Below, in pieces: positions 1 to 8,040 of a DNA stretch of 47,518 nt. Source of the stretch: Anaerolineales bacterium UBA2200 (GTDB taxonomy: Bacteria; Chloroflexota; Anaerolineae; UBA2200); the NCBI GenBank assembly GCA_002327925.1, contig DCVA01000010.1:6501-54018 (forward strand), given 5' to 3'. The stretch's first letter is position 1; each line of letters opens with the position of its first letter. The notes under the pieces are model-generated. The model did no database searches, was not told where the DNA came from, and saw only the letters and a list, made by a program, of their open reading frames with translations. The translations under genes were made by a program, and so were the position numbers.

Positions 1-473
1 TCGATCACGACCCGGGCCGTGAGGGTTTCGCGGCCGCCCTTGTGCTGGACGACCACTCCCTGCAGCAACGCACCCGAAGTGACGACGCCGACGACGGTGC
101 TGTGATAGAGTACCTGAGCCCCGGCCTGCAGCACCAATCGCTGGGCGACCAGTTTCAGCGCCTCGGAATCGAAAGGGGTGATCGTGGCGACATAGCCCGA
201 AGTATCCAGAATGTGCCCGGGCGAGGCATGCATGGCCATCAGGTGGTCAACGATCTCCTGGGCCAGCCCGCCGATAACCTGCTCCCTGTACGAATGAAAG
301 GTCATCATCGGACCGACGAGGCAGGTAGTCATCGTCCCGCCAAGGCAGGCGTCCTTTTCCACCAGCAGGGTGGCTGCACCATTGCGCGCAGCGGCGGTGG
401 CCGCTGTGACGCCGCTCACCCCACCGCCGACGACGATGACATCCCATTGCTTGCGATGCGCAGTGTGTTCCAC
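1..473 (-). CDS. FAD-dependent oxidoreductase, N-terminal part (runs off window)
   Basis: Reading the minus strand from a GTG at 473 gives an open frame to the window edge. Its first residues hold a Rossmann dinucleotide-binding motif (DVIVVGGGVSGVTAATAAA) and then an acidic strand end (LLVEKD), as in FAD-binding oxidoreductases of the FAD_oxidored type. A GLGG-like stretch (CLGGTMTT) follows. About 157 residues are visible, so the catalytic part lies outside the window and the substrate cannot be told. The GTG is supported by AGGGAGG about seven bases upstream; no ATG sits nearby. It follows the HyuA-like gene by 46 bases on the same strand and is probably the last visible gene of the LacI-linked operon. 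Fold assignment is firm; function is open. Confidence 0.8.
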   Translation of the reverse strand, partial: MEHTAHRKQWDVIVVGGGVSGVTAATAAARNGAATLLVEKDACLGGTMTTCLVGPMMTFHSYREQVIGGLAQEIVDHLMAMHASPGHILDTSGYVATITPFDSEALKLVAQRLVLQAGAQVLYHSTVVGVVTSGALLQGVVVQHKGGRETLTARVVI

Positions 474-519
474 CTGTCTGCCTCCCTGGTTGATCCGCGT
501 CCGAGGGCCCTGCCGGGCC

Positions 520-2673
520 TCAGCGCTGGTCGGTGATGATGACGACCGGCATATCGGCCGCCACGCCGCGCAATTCCTCTTCCGCGAGCGCCACGATCTG
601 ACTGGTTGAAGCCAGGCCGGCCAGGTTGGCCAGGCGCGCCCCGTACAGAAGGAATGCGTCGGGCACCATCTGGCCGGCATCGCCGTAGGTACTGGTCGCA
701 TCCACAAGACGGCCCAGGTCAGCGGCGAGGTTGTTGTGCGTTGTGACGCCCACCTGAGCGTTGGCCAGCTTGAGGCGGACGACGCCCTCGCAGTCGACCA
801 CTCGGCCCGGGTGCTTGCGGTCGGAGAACAGCCCCAGGAGGCGCTTGACCTTCACAGTGGTCGTGAAGACGTCCAACTGGTCCGTGCCGGCCCGATACTG
901 CACCTGGTCCGCAGCGGTGCCGAGCGACGCGGCCGCGATCTCTTTGCGTGCCTCCGGAGTGGCCTGCGCAGCGCAGAGGTCCCTCGCCCGCATGGCCAGA
1001 GCGCCTGTGGCCACGGCGCGCACGAGGTTCAACTGCGTGTCGATGTGCATCGTCACTTCGATGGACTCTGGAACCGCGCCCATGCGCAGGACTGCCTCCT
1101 CGGCCTCGCGGCGAACGCTCAGTATGTCGTCCTCCGTGGGGTGCGCGATGGTACGTTCCACCATATCGCGGACCATGGCCAGCGCCACGCCGATGGTGGA
1201 GATGACCTGGGCATTCGGGGCCTTCTCACAGCGCAGGCCCATCCTCCTGGCCAGGTAGGGCACCACGGCCGCCTCCCCGCCCCCTCCCCCTACCAGGACG
1301 ACATTCGAGGCATCCAGGCCGTACTTTTTCATCAGCTCCTGCACGGGCGGGACCACCTTGTCGATTGCCGTGTCGAGGATGCGCGTGGCCACTTCTTCCA
1401 CCGACAGTCCCAGTCTGTGGACCAGCGGCGCAAAAGCCAGACGCGCCGACTCGGCATTGCCGCACGCATAACTCCCCGCGCTGACCATCCCGGCCACGTT
1501 GGCCGCGCAGGACAGAGTGAGAGCGAAGGTCCTGCCGCCCCCTGTCTTGACGGCCACATACTCCTCCGGATCTTCCGGCCTGGGGCGAATGGTCAGCAAC
1601 TGCAGGTCGACCATCTCCTCGGGCCTGGCAAAGACGGAGTAGGAGAGCCCGGCTATGTGCGCGCTGCGCGGGCCCACTTCGGCGATACGTCCGTCGCGAA
1701 TGCGGATCATACTGCCGCCAGCCAGCCCGACAGTCCGGACATCCAGGGAGGGCAAATAGGTGAGGTGCCCGCCCACGGAAGCATAGTCCACCGCCACCTG
1801 CCCGTTGCGGATGGCGGAAATGTCGGTGCTCGTGCCCCCGACCTCGAGAAAGATGCCGTCCGAGATGCGCGCGTACATGAGCGCTCCGGCCACGCCGGCC
1901 GCCGGACCGGAGAGCAGGGTAAGGATCGGCCGCGTGCGCATCTCGTCAATGCTCATCGCGCCTCCGTCCCCGCGCATAATCATCAACGGAGCGGAGATGC
2001 CTGCCTCCAGCACGCTGGATTCGGTCATGTCGGCCGTGCGGGTCATCTTGGGCAGGATACTGGCGTTGACCACGGCGGTGCGCGTGCGGATCTTGAGTCC
2101 GTAGCGCTTGGAGATCTCGTGCGTGCCGCAGGAAGGCACGCCGCCCTGCCTCACCCTGTCCATCACCCGCAGCTCATTGCGCGGATCATCGACGCTGTAG
2201 GCCTCGCTGGCCACGATCACTTCGGCTGCGCAGCCCAGCATCTCCTGAATCGCCTCCTGGATCTGCTCGTCCGAGGGAGGTTGTGCCGAGTCGAGATAGG
2301 TGTAGCCGGTTTCCAGCAGGTGCCCCTGCGAGAGGGGAATCGACTCGACGTGGCACTGGTTTCTGGCGCGCAGTCCGTCCAGTCCCGAGCCCATGCCGAT
2401 GACTCCCACTTTGACCACGTCGCCCTCCAGCAGGGCATTCGTGGCCTGGGTCGTTCCGTGGGCGATAAACACCACGTGTTCTGCGGCAAACCCGCCTTTT
2501 ACCAGCAGCTCGTGCAGGGCCTGAACCACGCCCTCGGCCACGCCGTGGGCGGCATCGTGGGTGGTCATCACCTTGACCACAGCGATGATCTCCAGGGTGT
2601 CATTGTCAATGGCCACGGCGTCGGTGAAGGTGCCACCCACGTCGATGCCTACCCGAACTCTACGTTGTCCCAT
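520..2673 (-). CDS. HyuA-like hydantoinase/oxoprolinase family protein
   Basis: This 717-residue protein matches the hydantoinase/5-oxoprolinase A-subunit family, which couples ATP hydrolysis to opening of lactam or imide rings, or to related carboxylations. The N-terminus carries the actin-fold phosphate-binding strand (GIDVGGTFTDAV), then a HGTTQATNALLEG block; later come the second-domain motifs GDGGAMS, SGPAAGVAG and EVGGTSTDIS, and a late GGGGG loop. All are typical of the family. An upstream GTG (2709) would add 12 residues, but the ATG at 2673 has GGGACGGGAA before it and starts directly on the conserved strand. No HyuB-type partner is visible. It lies between the transporter and the FAD oxidoreductase in the same direction. 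Substrate is unknown; the neighbours suggest small-molecule catabolism. Confidence 0.85.
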   Translation of the reverse strand: MGQRRVRVGIDVGGTFTDAVAIDNDTLEIIAVVKVMTTHDAAHGVAEGVVQALHELLVKGGFAAEHVVFIAHGTTQATNALLEGDVVKVGVIGMGSGLDGLRARNQCHVESIPLSQGHLLETGYTYLDSAQPPSDEQIQEAIQEMLGCAAEVIVASEAYSVDDPRNELRVMDRVRQGGVPSCGTHEISKRYGLKIRTRTAVVNASILPKMTRTADMTESSVLEAGISAPLMIMRGDGGAMSIDEMRTRPILTLLSGPAAGVAGALMYARISDGIFLEVGGTSTDISAIRNGQVAVDYASVGGHLTYLPSLDVRTVGLAGGSMIRIRDGRIAEVGPRSAHIAGLSYSVFARPEEMVDLQLLTIRPRPEDPEEYVAVKTGGGRTFALTLSCAANVAGMVSAGSYACGNAESARLAFAPLVHRLGLSVEEVATRILDTAIDKVVPPVQELMKKYGLDASNVVLVGGGGGEAAVVPYLARRMGLRCEKAPNAQVISTIGVALAMVRDMVERTIAHPTEDDILSVRREAEEAVLRMGAVPESIEVTMHIDTQLNLVRAVATGALAMRARDLCAAQATPEARKEIAAASLGTAADQVQYRAGTDQLDVFTTTVKVKRLLGLFSDRKHPGRVVDCEGVVRLKLANAQVGVTTHNNLAADLGRLVDATSTYGDAGQMVPDAFLLYGARLANLAGLASTSQIVALAEEELRGVAADMPVVIITDQR

Positions 2674-2841
2674 TTCCCGTCCCTGTGATGGTGGTTCCGC
2701 GACAGACACACACAGTGCGCGGTTGCCGCGGAACAGGTTGTGGATGCCAGGAGCAGGACCGGAGGACTGATGTCCGACAGACCGAGCCCCCGGGTTGTGC
2801 GTGGACCAGGCGGCCCACGCACAACCCCTTACTCAGTGCGA

Positions 2842-4116
2842 CTACAGGTACTGGAATCCGGCGACGAGCGCTGAGACTGCCGCCATCAACCAGAGCCAGG
2901 GCAGGAGCTTTTTGGCTACTGCGTTCACTTCGACGTTGGTGAAGCTTGCGGTCCAGGCCGTCTGCGTGTTGGTGGGGTCGCCCACGGACTGCACACGCTC
3001 GGTGGACATGAAGCCGGCCATCGCTGCCATAGGCGACAGGATGCCCGTGCTGATGATCGTGGCCAGGATGCCGCTGCCCAGTCCCCACATGTTCAGAGGG
3101 CCGCGGTAGAGCGCCAGCGGCGCCAGGGCGGCAAAGAAGAGGATGTAGGGGATGGGGCTGGTGGGAACCAGGTTGCCGAGGACGGCCTGCATGATGCCCT
3201 TGACCGCCGGGTGGAACACGGCGTTCAGCACCATACCGATGGCCACCATCAACAGGATAGCGGGCGCGCCGTCTTTCAGTCCGTCATGCGCGGCCTTTGT
3301 CATCAGGCGCAGGCTGTCACGCAGGTCGGTGGTCAGGGCGCCGTAGATGATGCCGACGAGGAACGCCGGAATGACCGACCACTTGAGGAAGAGTACGAGA
3401 ACCAGCGGGATGAGCGGGGTCAGCAGAGAATAGAGCGGTACCTTCTTCGCCTTGGCCAGCTCTTCCTTTGCCGCCTGCGTATCCACGGCCGCCCAGGCCA
3501 CATCCGGCTTGCGCAGGGTCATGTACACAAAGGCCAGGGCGATCACGGAGCTGATGACGAGCTGGATCATACCAAAGGGCTTGATCAGCTCAACGGTGAC
3601 ACCCGCCAGTGTGGCATAGGTATTCAGGTTCATCAGGTTGATCACAAAGCCCACGGCCATGCCCATCAGGTAGATGGTGGCTGCCTTGAGCGGTTTGATC
3701 CCTACGCCCATCAGGATGGGCAGGACGATGGAGCCGATCATGATGACGGCGCCCAGTCCACTCATCGTGGTGAAGAGCAGAGCCGTAACCGCGGTCATGG
3801 CGATGCCCACGGCCATGGGCCGGTCGCCGCCGAGCTCAGCCGCGCGACGGATGATGTCCTGCGAGATGCCGGTCTGGAACATCACCTGGCCAAGCCAGGC
3901 GCCGAACATGACGGCCGTATAGGCCGACGCGAGCCTGAGGGCTCCGCCGTTGATCACGTTCTCCACGATGCCGTCTTTGCCCAGCAGCGGCACACCGCCG
4001 ATGAGGGCAATGAGGATGGCCATGCAGATGAGAGCCAGCAGCGTGGACATGCGCTGTGTCATCATCAGCGCGGCGAAGATGAAGAAGACTACGAGAATCC
4101 CGATAGCCTGCAACAC
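2842..4116 (-). CDS. Multi-pass membrane transporter, ion-transporter superfamily type
   Basis: This 424-residue protein is hydrophobic throughout, with about ten to eleven predicted membrane segments. A central cytoplasmic stretch rich in Lys/Glu/Ala (around residues 215-230) separates two halves. Each half has a Gly/Pro-rich re-entrant-like segment (MSGLGAVIMIG in the first, ALYRGPLNMWGLGSGI in the second), an arrangement seen in secondary transporters of the ion-transporter superfamily such as the GntP, CitMHS and DcuC groups, which carry organic acids. I cannot assign the subfamily by eye. It lies between the TIM-barrel gene and the HyuA-like gene on the same strand and is probably the uptake system for the substrate of this operon. 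Confidence 0.7.
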   Translation of the reverse strand: MLQAIGILVVFFIFAALMMTQRMSTLLALICMAILIALIGGVPLLGKDGIVENVINGGALRLASAYTAVMFGAWLGQVMFQTGISQDIIRRAAELGGDRPMAVGIAMTAVTALLFTTMSGLGAVIMIGSIVLPILMGVGIKPLKAATIYLMGMAVGFVINLMNLNTYATLAGVTVELIKPFGMIQLVISSVIALAFVYMTLRKPDVAWAAVDTQAAKEELAKAKKVPLYSLLTPLIPLVLVLFLKWSVIPAFLVGIIYGALTTDLRDSLRLMTKAAHDGLKDGAPAILLMVAIGMVLNAVFHPAVKGIMQAVLGNLVPTSPIPYILFFAALAPLALYRGPLNMWGLGSGILATIISTGILSPMAAMAGFMSTERVQSVGDPTNTQTAWTASFTNVEVNAVAKKLLPWLWLMAAVSALVAGFQYL

Positions 4117-4223
4117 GCTATTCCTCCTTGTTGAAATAGAGTCTGGACTCCTGATTTCGGACGCGAGGTGCTTAGTTGGTCATCGCCGAGAGCCTCACCT
4201 CCCTCCCACCTGTGAAGACAATC

Positions 4224-4916
4224 TCACGCAGAAGCGTCCATCGCCTGACGGAACTCCCGCGTGACCCGTTCGATGTCCGCCGCCTTCCTGCCGGTCACGA
4301 TGGCCCCGATCATGATGTTCTTGACCCCGACGCTCAGCAGGGCTGGAACGTCCTCCAGCCGGATCTTGCGCTGGGTGGGCACAATGATCGGCTTGTGCAG
4401 CAGTCGAGTCAGGCCTGCATAGTAGGCCAGATCTCGCCATGACAGATAAGTGCCGTACTCGGCGGTGGGAACCTTGGCGCACTCAATGGCCTCCACCCAG
4501 GGGAGAGAGGCCACGGCCTGTATCTCGTCCCAGGTGTAGGTGCTGTCGGTCGCCGCGGCCAGGTCGACGCCCTCGACCCGGTAGATCAGCGCCGGCATGA
4601 ACTGCGCGAAGGCATCGACCATATCCATGCCGATGTCGTGAACACGCTCAAAAAAGTCGTGCGTCAGGTCGAGGGTCTCCCCGGGGACCAGGCCCACGGG
4701 GATCGTCACGGCCTTGACGATTGCCCTGAGACGGGGTTCCTCCTGCTCCAACGTGCCGAAGGTTAGCCCCGTGGCATGGTGCGTAACATTGGAATGCACC
4801 TTGACGGCATCCGCACCCCCCGCCTGAGCAGCCAGCGCCTCCTCGACCGAATTGGTCGGGATGCTGACAATCAGGCAGGGCTTGCCACTGCGCATCTTTT
4901 CCAGTAACCGGGCCAT
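4224..4916 (-). CDS. TIM-barrel-like protein of unknown function (paralogue 1)
   Basis: This 230-residue protein has an alternating beta/alpha pattern resembling phosphate-binding TIM barrels such as NanE or HisA/TrpF relatives. Segments near the start (CLIVSIPTNSVEEALAAQAGG, DAVKVHSN) look like barrel strands 1 and 2, and the C-terminal IMIGAIVTG looks like a late strand with a phosphate-gripping glycine. I do not recognise a specific enzyme. It is clearly related to the protein at 6049-6735: both share a TH(H/K)A…FGTL(E/D)EE block and a PVG(L/I)VPG block. The ATG at 4916 follows AGAGGAGGAACG. It lies between the Gfo/Idh/MocA gene and the transporter gene and is likely in the same transcription unit. 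Enzyme activity is inferred only from the fold. Confidence 0.6.
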   Translation of the reverse strand: MARLLEKMRSGKPCLIVSIPTNSVEEALAAQAGGADAVKVHSNVTHHATGLTFGTLEQEEPRLRAIVKAVTIPVGLVPGETLDLTHDFFERVHDIGMDMVDAFAQFMPALIYRVEGVDLAAATDSTYTWDEIQAVASLPWVEAIECAKVPTAEYGTYLSWRDLAYYAGLTRLLHKPIIVPTQRKIRLEDVPALLSVGVKNIMIGAIVTGRKAADIERVTREFRQAMDASA

Positions 4917-5007
4917 CGTTCCTCCTCTTTCCAGTGATTCCTGCTATGAGAACACCCACGCGGTGCCTTGGCTACTCCCGCTGGTGAAACCGGATGGGGC
5001 ATACAGC

Positions 5008-6024
5008 TCACCGCTCCGCTAACTGGACCACTGTCCCTGTGCGAAGCGACTCGTGGACGGCGGCAATCGCCTCCACGTTATGGAGCCCATCCAGCTCATT
5101 CACGAGCGGGGCTTGATCCCCCTCTACGGCGCGCACAAAACTGTCGAACATCTGCTGGGAATGCCCCACCAGTTGACCGCGATAGTCCATCAACAGAGTC
5201 TTGGGGTGCACGAAGCGGTCCCTGGTGGCCAGGTGGACCATCTGGTCATGAGTATCGACAAAGGCGGCCGACTCGGTTCCCACGACCTCGTACTGAAAGT
5301 CAAAGATGAGCGGCATTCCTTCCGGCAGGATCCAGCACGATTCGATCGACGCGACGATCCCGGATTCGAAGGTGAAAAGCGCCTGAATCGTGTCATAGAC
5401 GTCGATCCCCAATCCGGTCAAAAAACCCTTGGTGCCAACCGCATAGACGGAGCGCACGCGCTCGACGGCAAACCAGGAGGCGATGTCCAGAGCGTGGGTC
5501 ATCAGAAACCACGCCGGTGACGAGCGCGCCGCCCAGGCCAGCATCCTGGTCGGGGTGAAGCGGGTGTTGTTGATGCGGGCATGCAGCGACACCAGCCTCC
5601 CCAACTCGCCCTGCTCCAGCATGCCTTTGACGGCCACATAGGCCGGAGTCCAGCGGTTGGCATAGGCAACCTGGCAGCGGATGCCCGATTCCTGGATGGC
5701 CGCTACCATCCGGCGGGCCTCGGCTACGGAAGTGGCCAGCGGCTTTTCCAGCAGGATGTGGCATCGGGCTGCCGCCGCCGCCAGGACCGGCTCCAGGTGC
5801 GCAAAGTCGGGCGTGGTGATGCATACGGCATCCAGCGGCTCGCGAGCGAACATCTGCCCCATATCGCCGTAAGGGCTAACGCCCGAAAACTGCTCTGTCG
5901 CAGTCTTCAGGCGCGCGGAATCGAGGTCACAAACGGCCCGCAGCTCCACGGCCGGGTTTTGCCTGGCCAGACGGGCGTAGAGCGTCCCCATGGTGCCCAG
6001 GCCAACGATGCCCAGTTTGATCAT
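5008..6024 (-). CDS. Gfo/Idh/MocA family oxidoreductase
   Basis: This 338-residue protein has the standard two-domain layout of NAD(P)-dependent sugar or polyol dehydrogenases. Residues 3-13 form the nucleotide-binding strand and loop (KLGIVGLGTMG), about residue 94 begins the EKP signature (LLEKPLATS), and the C-terminal domain has the beta-sheet region with SFVRAVEGDQ near the end. The ATG at 6024 is followed immediately by the Rossmann strand, so the start is secure. It is sandwiched between the two TIM-barrel paralogues on the same strand, with 24 bases between it and the upstream gene at 6049. The family oxidises or reduces sugars, inositols and related compounds; the substrate cannot be read from sequence. 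Confidence 0.88.
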   Translation of the reverse strand: MIKLGIVGLGTMGTLYARLARQNPAVELRAVCDLDSARLKTATEQFSGVSPYGDMGQMFAREPLDAVCITTPDFAHLEPVLAAAAARCHILLEKPLATSVAEARRMVAAIQESGIRCQVAYANRWTPAYVAVKGMLEQGELGRLVSLHARINNTRFTPTRMLAWAARSSPAWFLMTHALDIASWFAVERVRSVYAVGTKGFLTGLGIDVYDTIQALFTFESGIVASIESCWILPEGMPLIFDFQYEVVGTESAAFVDTHDQMVHLATRDRFVHPKTLLMDYRGQLVGHSQQMFDSFVRAVEGDQAPLVNELDGLHNVEAIAAVHESLRTGTVVQLAER

Positions 6025-6048
6025 CTCACCCCCCCAAGGATCGGGCTG

Positions 6049-6735
6049 CTAGAGTTTCTCGATGGCCTCACGGAACGCAGAGACCTGCGGCCCGAGCTCC
6101 TCGGGCGTCGTGCCGGTAGAGAGCACGCCAATCATTACCGCTTCAGCGCCCGTGTCGTGAAGGCGGCGAATATCGTCCGGCACCAGGGAACGCTGGGAGG
6201 GTATGATGAGCGGCACGTGCACCCTGGCGCGCAGCATGCGGTAGCGGGCCAGGTCGACGATGGACAACCGCTCACCGTAACCGGTGGAAGGGATGGTGGC
6301 CCCCTCGATCATCTCCACGTCCCGGGTCGTCAGCTCATCGATGGTCGCCCAGTCGAAAGAGCTGTCTACCGCCGCCATGCGGGAAATGCCGGGCACCTCA
6401 AAGAGCTGAGGCGTCACAAAGTGGGCGAACATATCGAAAAAGTCCATGCCCATCCCCGCCAGGCGGGTGATCAGGGCAGGGGTCACGTCGAGACTGGCGC
6501 CGGGAACAATGCCGACCGGCACCTTCACTCGCTGCAGGATGGCGTTGAGCACGTCCTGTTCCTCATCCAGCGTGCCGAAGCGAACGTGGCTGGCCTTGTG
6601 GGTCATGTTGATATGCGTCTTGAGCGCATGGGCGCCATGGCGCTCCGCCGCCTCAGCCAGAGCCAGCGAGTTGGCCGGCAGGGCGACCAGAAGGGTCATC
6701 TTGTTGCCTCGCAGCAGATTGAGCAGTCTGTCCAC
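6049..6735 (-). CDS. TIM-barrel-like protein of unknown function (paralogue 2)
   Basis: This 228-residue protein is the paralogue of the one at 4224-4916. It shows the same order of blocks: an opening strand (LLVALPANSLALAEAAERHG), LKTHINMTHKAS, FGTLDEE, PVGIVPG, and a closing strand with MIGVLSTG. A GTG start at 6735 is used, with a clear AGGAGG five bases upstream. It is the first gene after the LacI regulator on the same strand, 41 bases beyond the regulator's stop. Two divergent copies flanking one dehydrogenase suggest either two subunits or two enzymes acting on related intermediates; this is inference. No named family is recognised with confidence. Confidence 0.6.
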   Translation of the reverse strand: MDRLLNLLRGNKMTLLVALPANSLALAEAAERHGAHALKTHINMTHKASHVRFGTLDEEQDVLNAILQRVKVPVGIVPGASLDVTPALITRLAGMGMDFFDMFAHFVTPQLFEVPGISRMAAVDSSFDWATIDELTTRDVEMIEGATIPSTGYGERLSIVDLARYRMLRARVHVPLIIPSQRSLVPDDIRRLHDTGAEAVMIGVLSTGTTPEELGPQVSAFREAIEKL

Positions 6736-6776
6736 ACGATCCTCCTACACAGATAGTATACGGGCAGGCAGCCGGC

Positions 6777-7811
6777 CTACGAGCGGCCCGGCGTAGCACA
6801 AGAAGCACGGACCACGAGATGGGGGGGCACGATGATTCTGACCGGGCCTTCGACCTCACCCGCCCTCAGGTCCAGCACCAGACGGGCCGCCAGTCCGCCC
6901 AGACTGGTCGCAGGCACTCGCACCGTGCTAAGGGGCGGAGCGCTGACCGCCGCCGGTGCGATGTCCGAAAGGCCCATTACGGACACATCACGGGGCACGT
7001 CCAGCCCCGCCTCAAGCAGGGCGCGCATGGCGCCCAGGGCCAGCCAATCGGTGAGCCCCAGTATGGCGGTGGGGAGCCTGCCTTCGCGGGTCAACAGCCG
7101 GCGCACCATTTCATAACCGCCTGGCTCGTCAAAGGCGTCGAAGAAGAGGGGCAACATCTGTGCTCCGACGGGAGATTCCCGTATGGCGGACTCGGCGCCC
7201 CGGAAGCGATCCTGGAAGGTATTGATCTCCAGAGCGCCGCTGAGCACGGCAATGGACCTGTGCCCCAGATCGAGGAGATACTTCACGGCGATGCGGCCGC
7301 TTTCGGGATTGTCTGGGGTGACCGTGTTGAGATACTCGCCGCTCAGGTAGCGGCCGATAAAGACGACCGGCAGACCGCAGTGCGCCAGAGCGCGCACGAA
7401 CGCATCCTCCATGGGGATGCCGCCGGCAATTACCGCGTCGACTCTCTGCCGTGAAACCATGGCCGGGAGGGTGCCTGGACCGCCGTACTTGCCATCCGAA
7501 GTGGAGACCACCAGCGTCAGGCCGCTTTTCTCGATGGCCCGGCTGGCGCCATCCAGAACAGCCAGGAAGAACTCGTCGCTTTGCACGCTGGAGCCGACAG
7601 GGTTGGCGATCAGGAGACCGATGTTGCCGGTGCGCTGCTCGCTGAGGGCCCTGGCCTGAAGGTTGGGCTGGTAGCCAAGATCTGCCGCGGCCTGTCGCAC
7701 CCGCTCGGCAGTGGGGAGACTGATTCTGGGGCTGGCGCTCAGCGCTCGCGAAGCGGTGGATACCGAGACCCCGGCCAGGCGAGCGACGTCGACCAGCGTG
7801 ACGTTCGCCAT
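6777..7811 (-). CDS. LacI-family transcriptional regulator
   Basis: This 344-residue protein opens with the LacI helix-turn-helix (VTLVDVARLAGVSVSTASRAL) and hinge helix (NLQARALSEQRTGNIGLL), followed by a periplasmic-binding-protein-like effector domain that includes VIAGGIP, GHRSIAVLSG and TAILGLTDWLALGAMRALLE. Two ATGs lie close together. The one at 7817 directly abuts the AGGAGG ribosome site, whereas the one at 7811 has six bases of spacing, so 7811 is chosen. It heads the minus-strand cluster, is divergent from the gene at 8041, and is preceded by a promoter overlapped by a LacI-type operator, so it probably regulates itself. The effector is likely a sugar-like metabolite of the locus (inference). 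Confidence 0.93.
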   Translation of the reverse strand: MANVTLVDVARLAGVSVSTASRALSASPRISLPTAERVRQAAADLGYQPNLQARALSEQRTGNIGLLIANPVGSSVQSDEFFLAVLDGASRAIEKSGLTLVVSTSDGKYGGPGTLPAMVSRQRVDAVIAGGIPMEDAFVRALAHCGLPVVFIGRYLSGEYLNTVTPDNPESGRIAVKYLLDLGHRSIAVLSGALEINTFQDRFRGAESAIRESPVGAQMLPLFFDAFDEPGGYEMVRRLLTREGRLPTAILGLTDWLALGAMRALLEAGLDVPRDVSVMGLSDIAPAAVSAPPLSTVRVPATSLGGLAARLVLDLRAGEVEGPVRIIVPPHLVVRASCATPGRS

Positions 7812-7834
7812 GCACATCCTCCTGCAACGGTTCT

Positions 7835-7863
7835 ATTCTAACGTACGCTGCAAGATTTGTCAA
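7835..7863 (-). promoter_or_regulatory. Sigma-70 type promoter of the LacI-family gene
   Basis: On the minus strand a perfect TTGACA (7858-7863) is followed by exactly 17 bases and then TAGAAT (7835-7840). Transcription would start near 7828, giving a very short leader before the AGGAGG at 7818-7823. Confidence 0.8.
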
Positions 7864-7872
7864 GCGTTTGCA
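7859..7872. promoter_or_regulatory. Candidate LacI-family operator
   Basis: GTCAAGCGTTTGCA has the central CG with flanking AA and TT typical of LacI-family operators (TGNAANCGNTTNCA), matching eight of ten conserved positions. It overlaps the -35 box of the regulator's own promoter, consistent with autorepression. Confidence 0.6.
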
Positions 7873-7951
7873 CTAACTTGCACGGACCCTGCAGGATCGC
7901 TGGATCTCGGTGCGCCTCTGCCGTTGCGCCGTGGCGCCCTCCGGGCCTCCC

Positions 7952-7994
7952 GATTACCGGGTGGAGGCGTACCTCCCTATAATCCATGGTAATC
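7952..7994 (+). promoter_or_regulatory. Inverted repeat spanning the -10 box of the divergent operon
   Basis: GATTACC (7952-7958) pairs with GGTAATC (7988-7994), and inside lies GGAGG-CGTA-CCTCC (7963-7976). A perfect TATAAT occurs at 7978-7983 with only a weak -35 candidate (TTACCG, 18-base spacing). This is a plausible promoter and operator for the gene at 8041. It does not resemble the LacI-type site at 7859. Confidence 0.45.
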
Positions 7995-8040
7995 CTCACA
8001 GTCATGGCCAACTCTTCAGAAGACAAGGAATGGAAACACC

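Noticed and set aside
736..2688. A 650-residue open frame on the plus strand
   Set aside because: It is antisense to the HyuA-like gene, has no family features and is explained by the high GC content of the opposite strand.
3211..4134. A 307-residue plus-strand frame opposite the transporter
   Set aside because: Gln/His/Asp-rich shadow of membrane-helix codons; the minus strand encodes a clear transporter.
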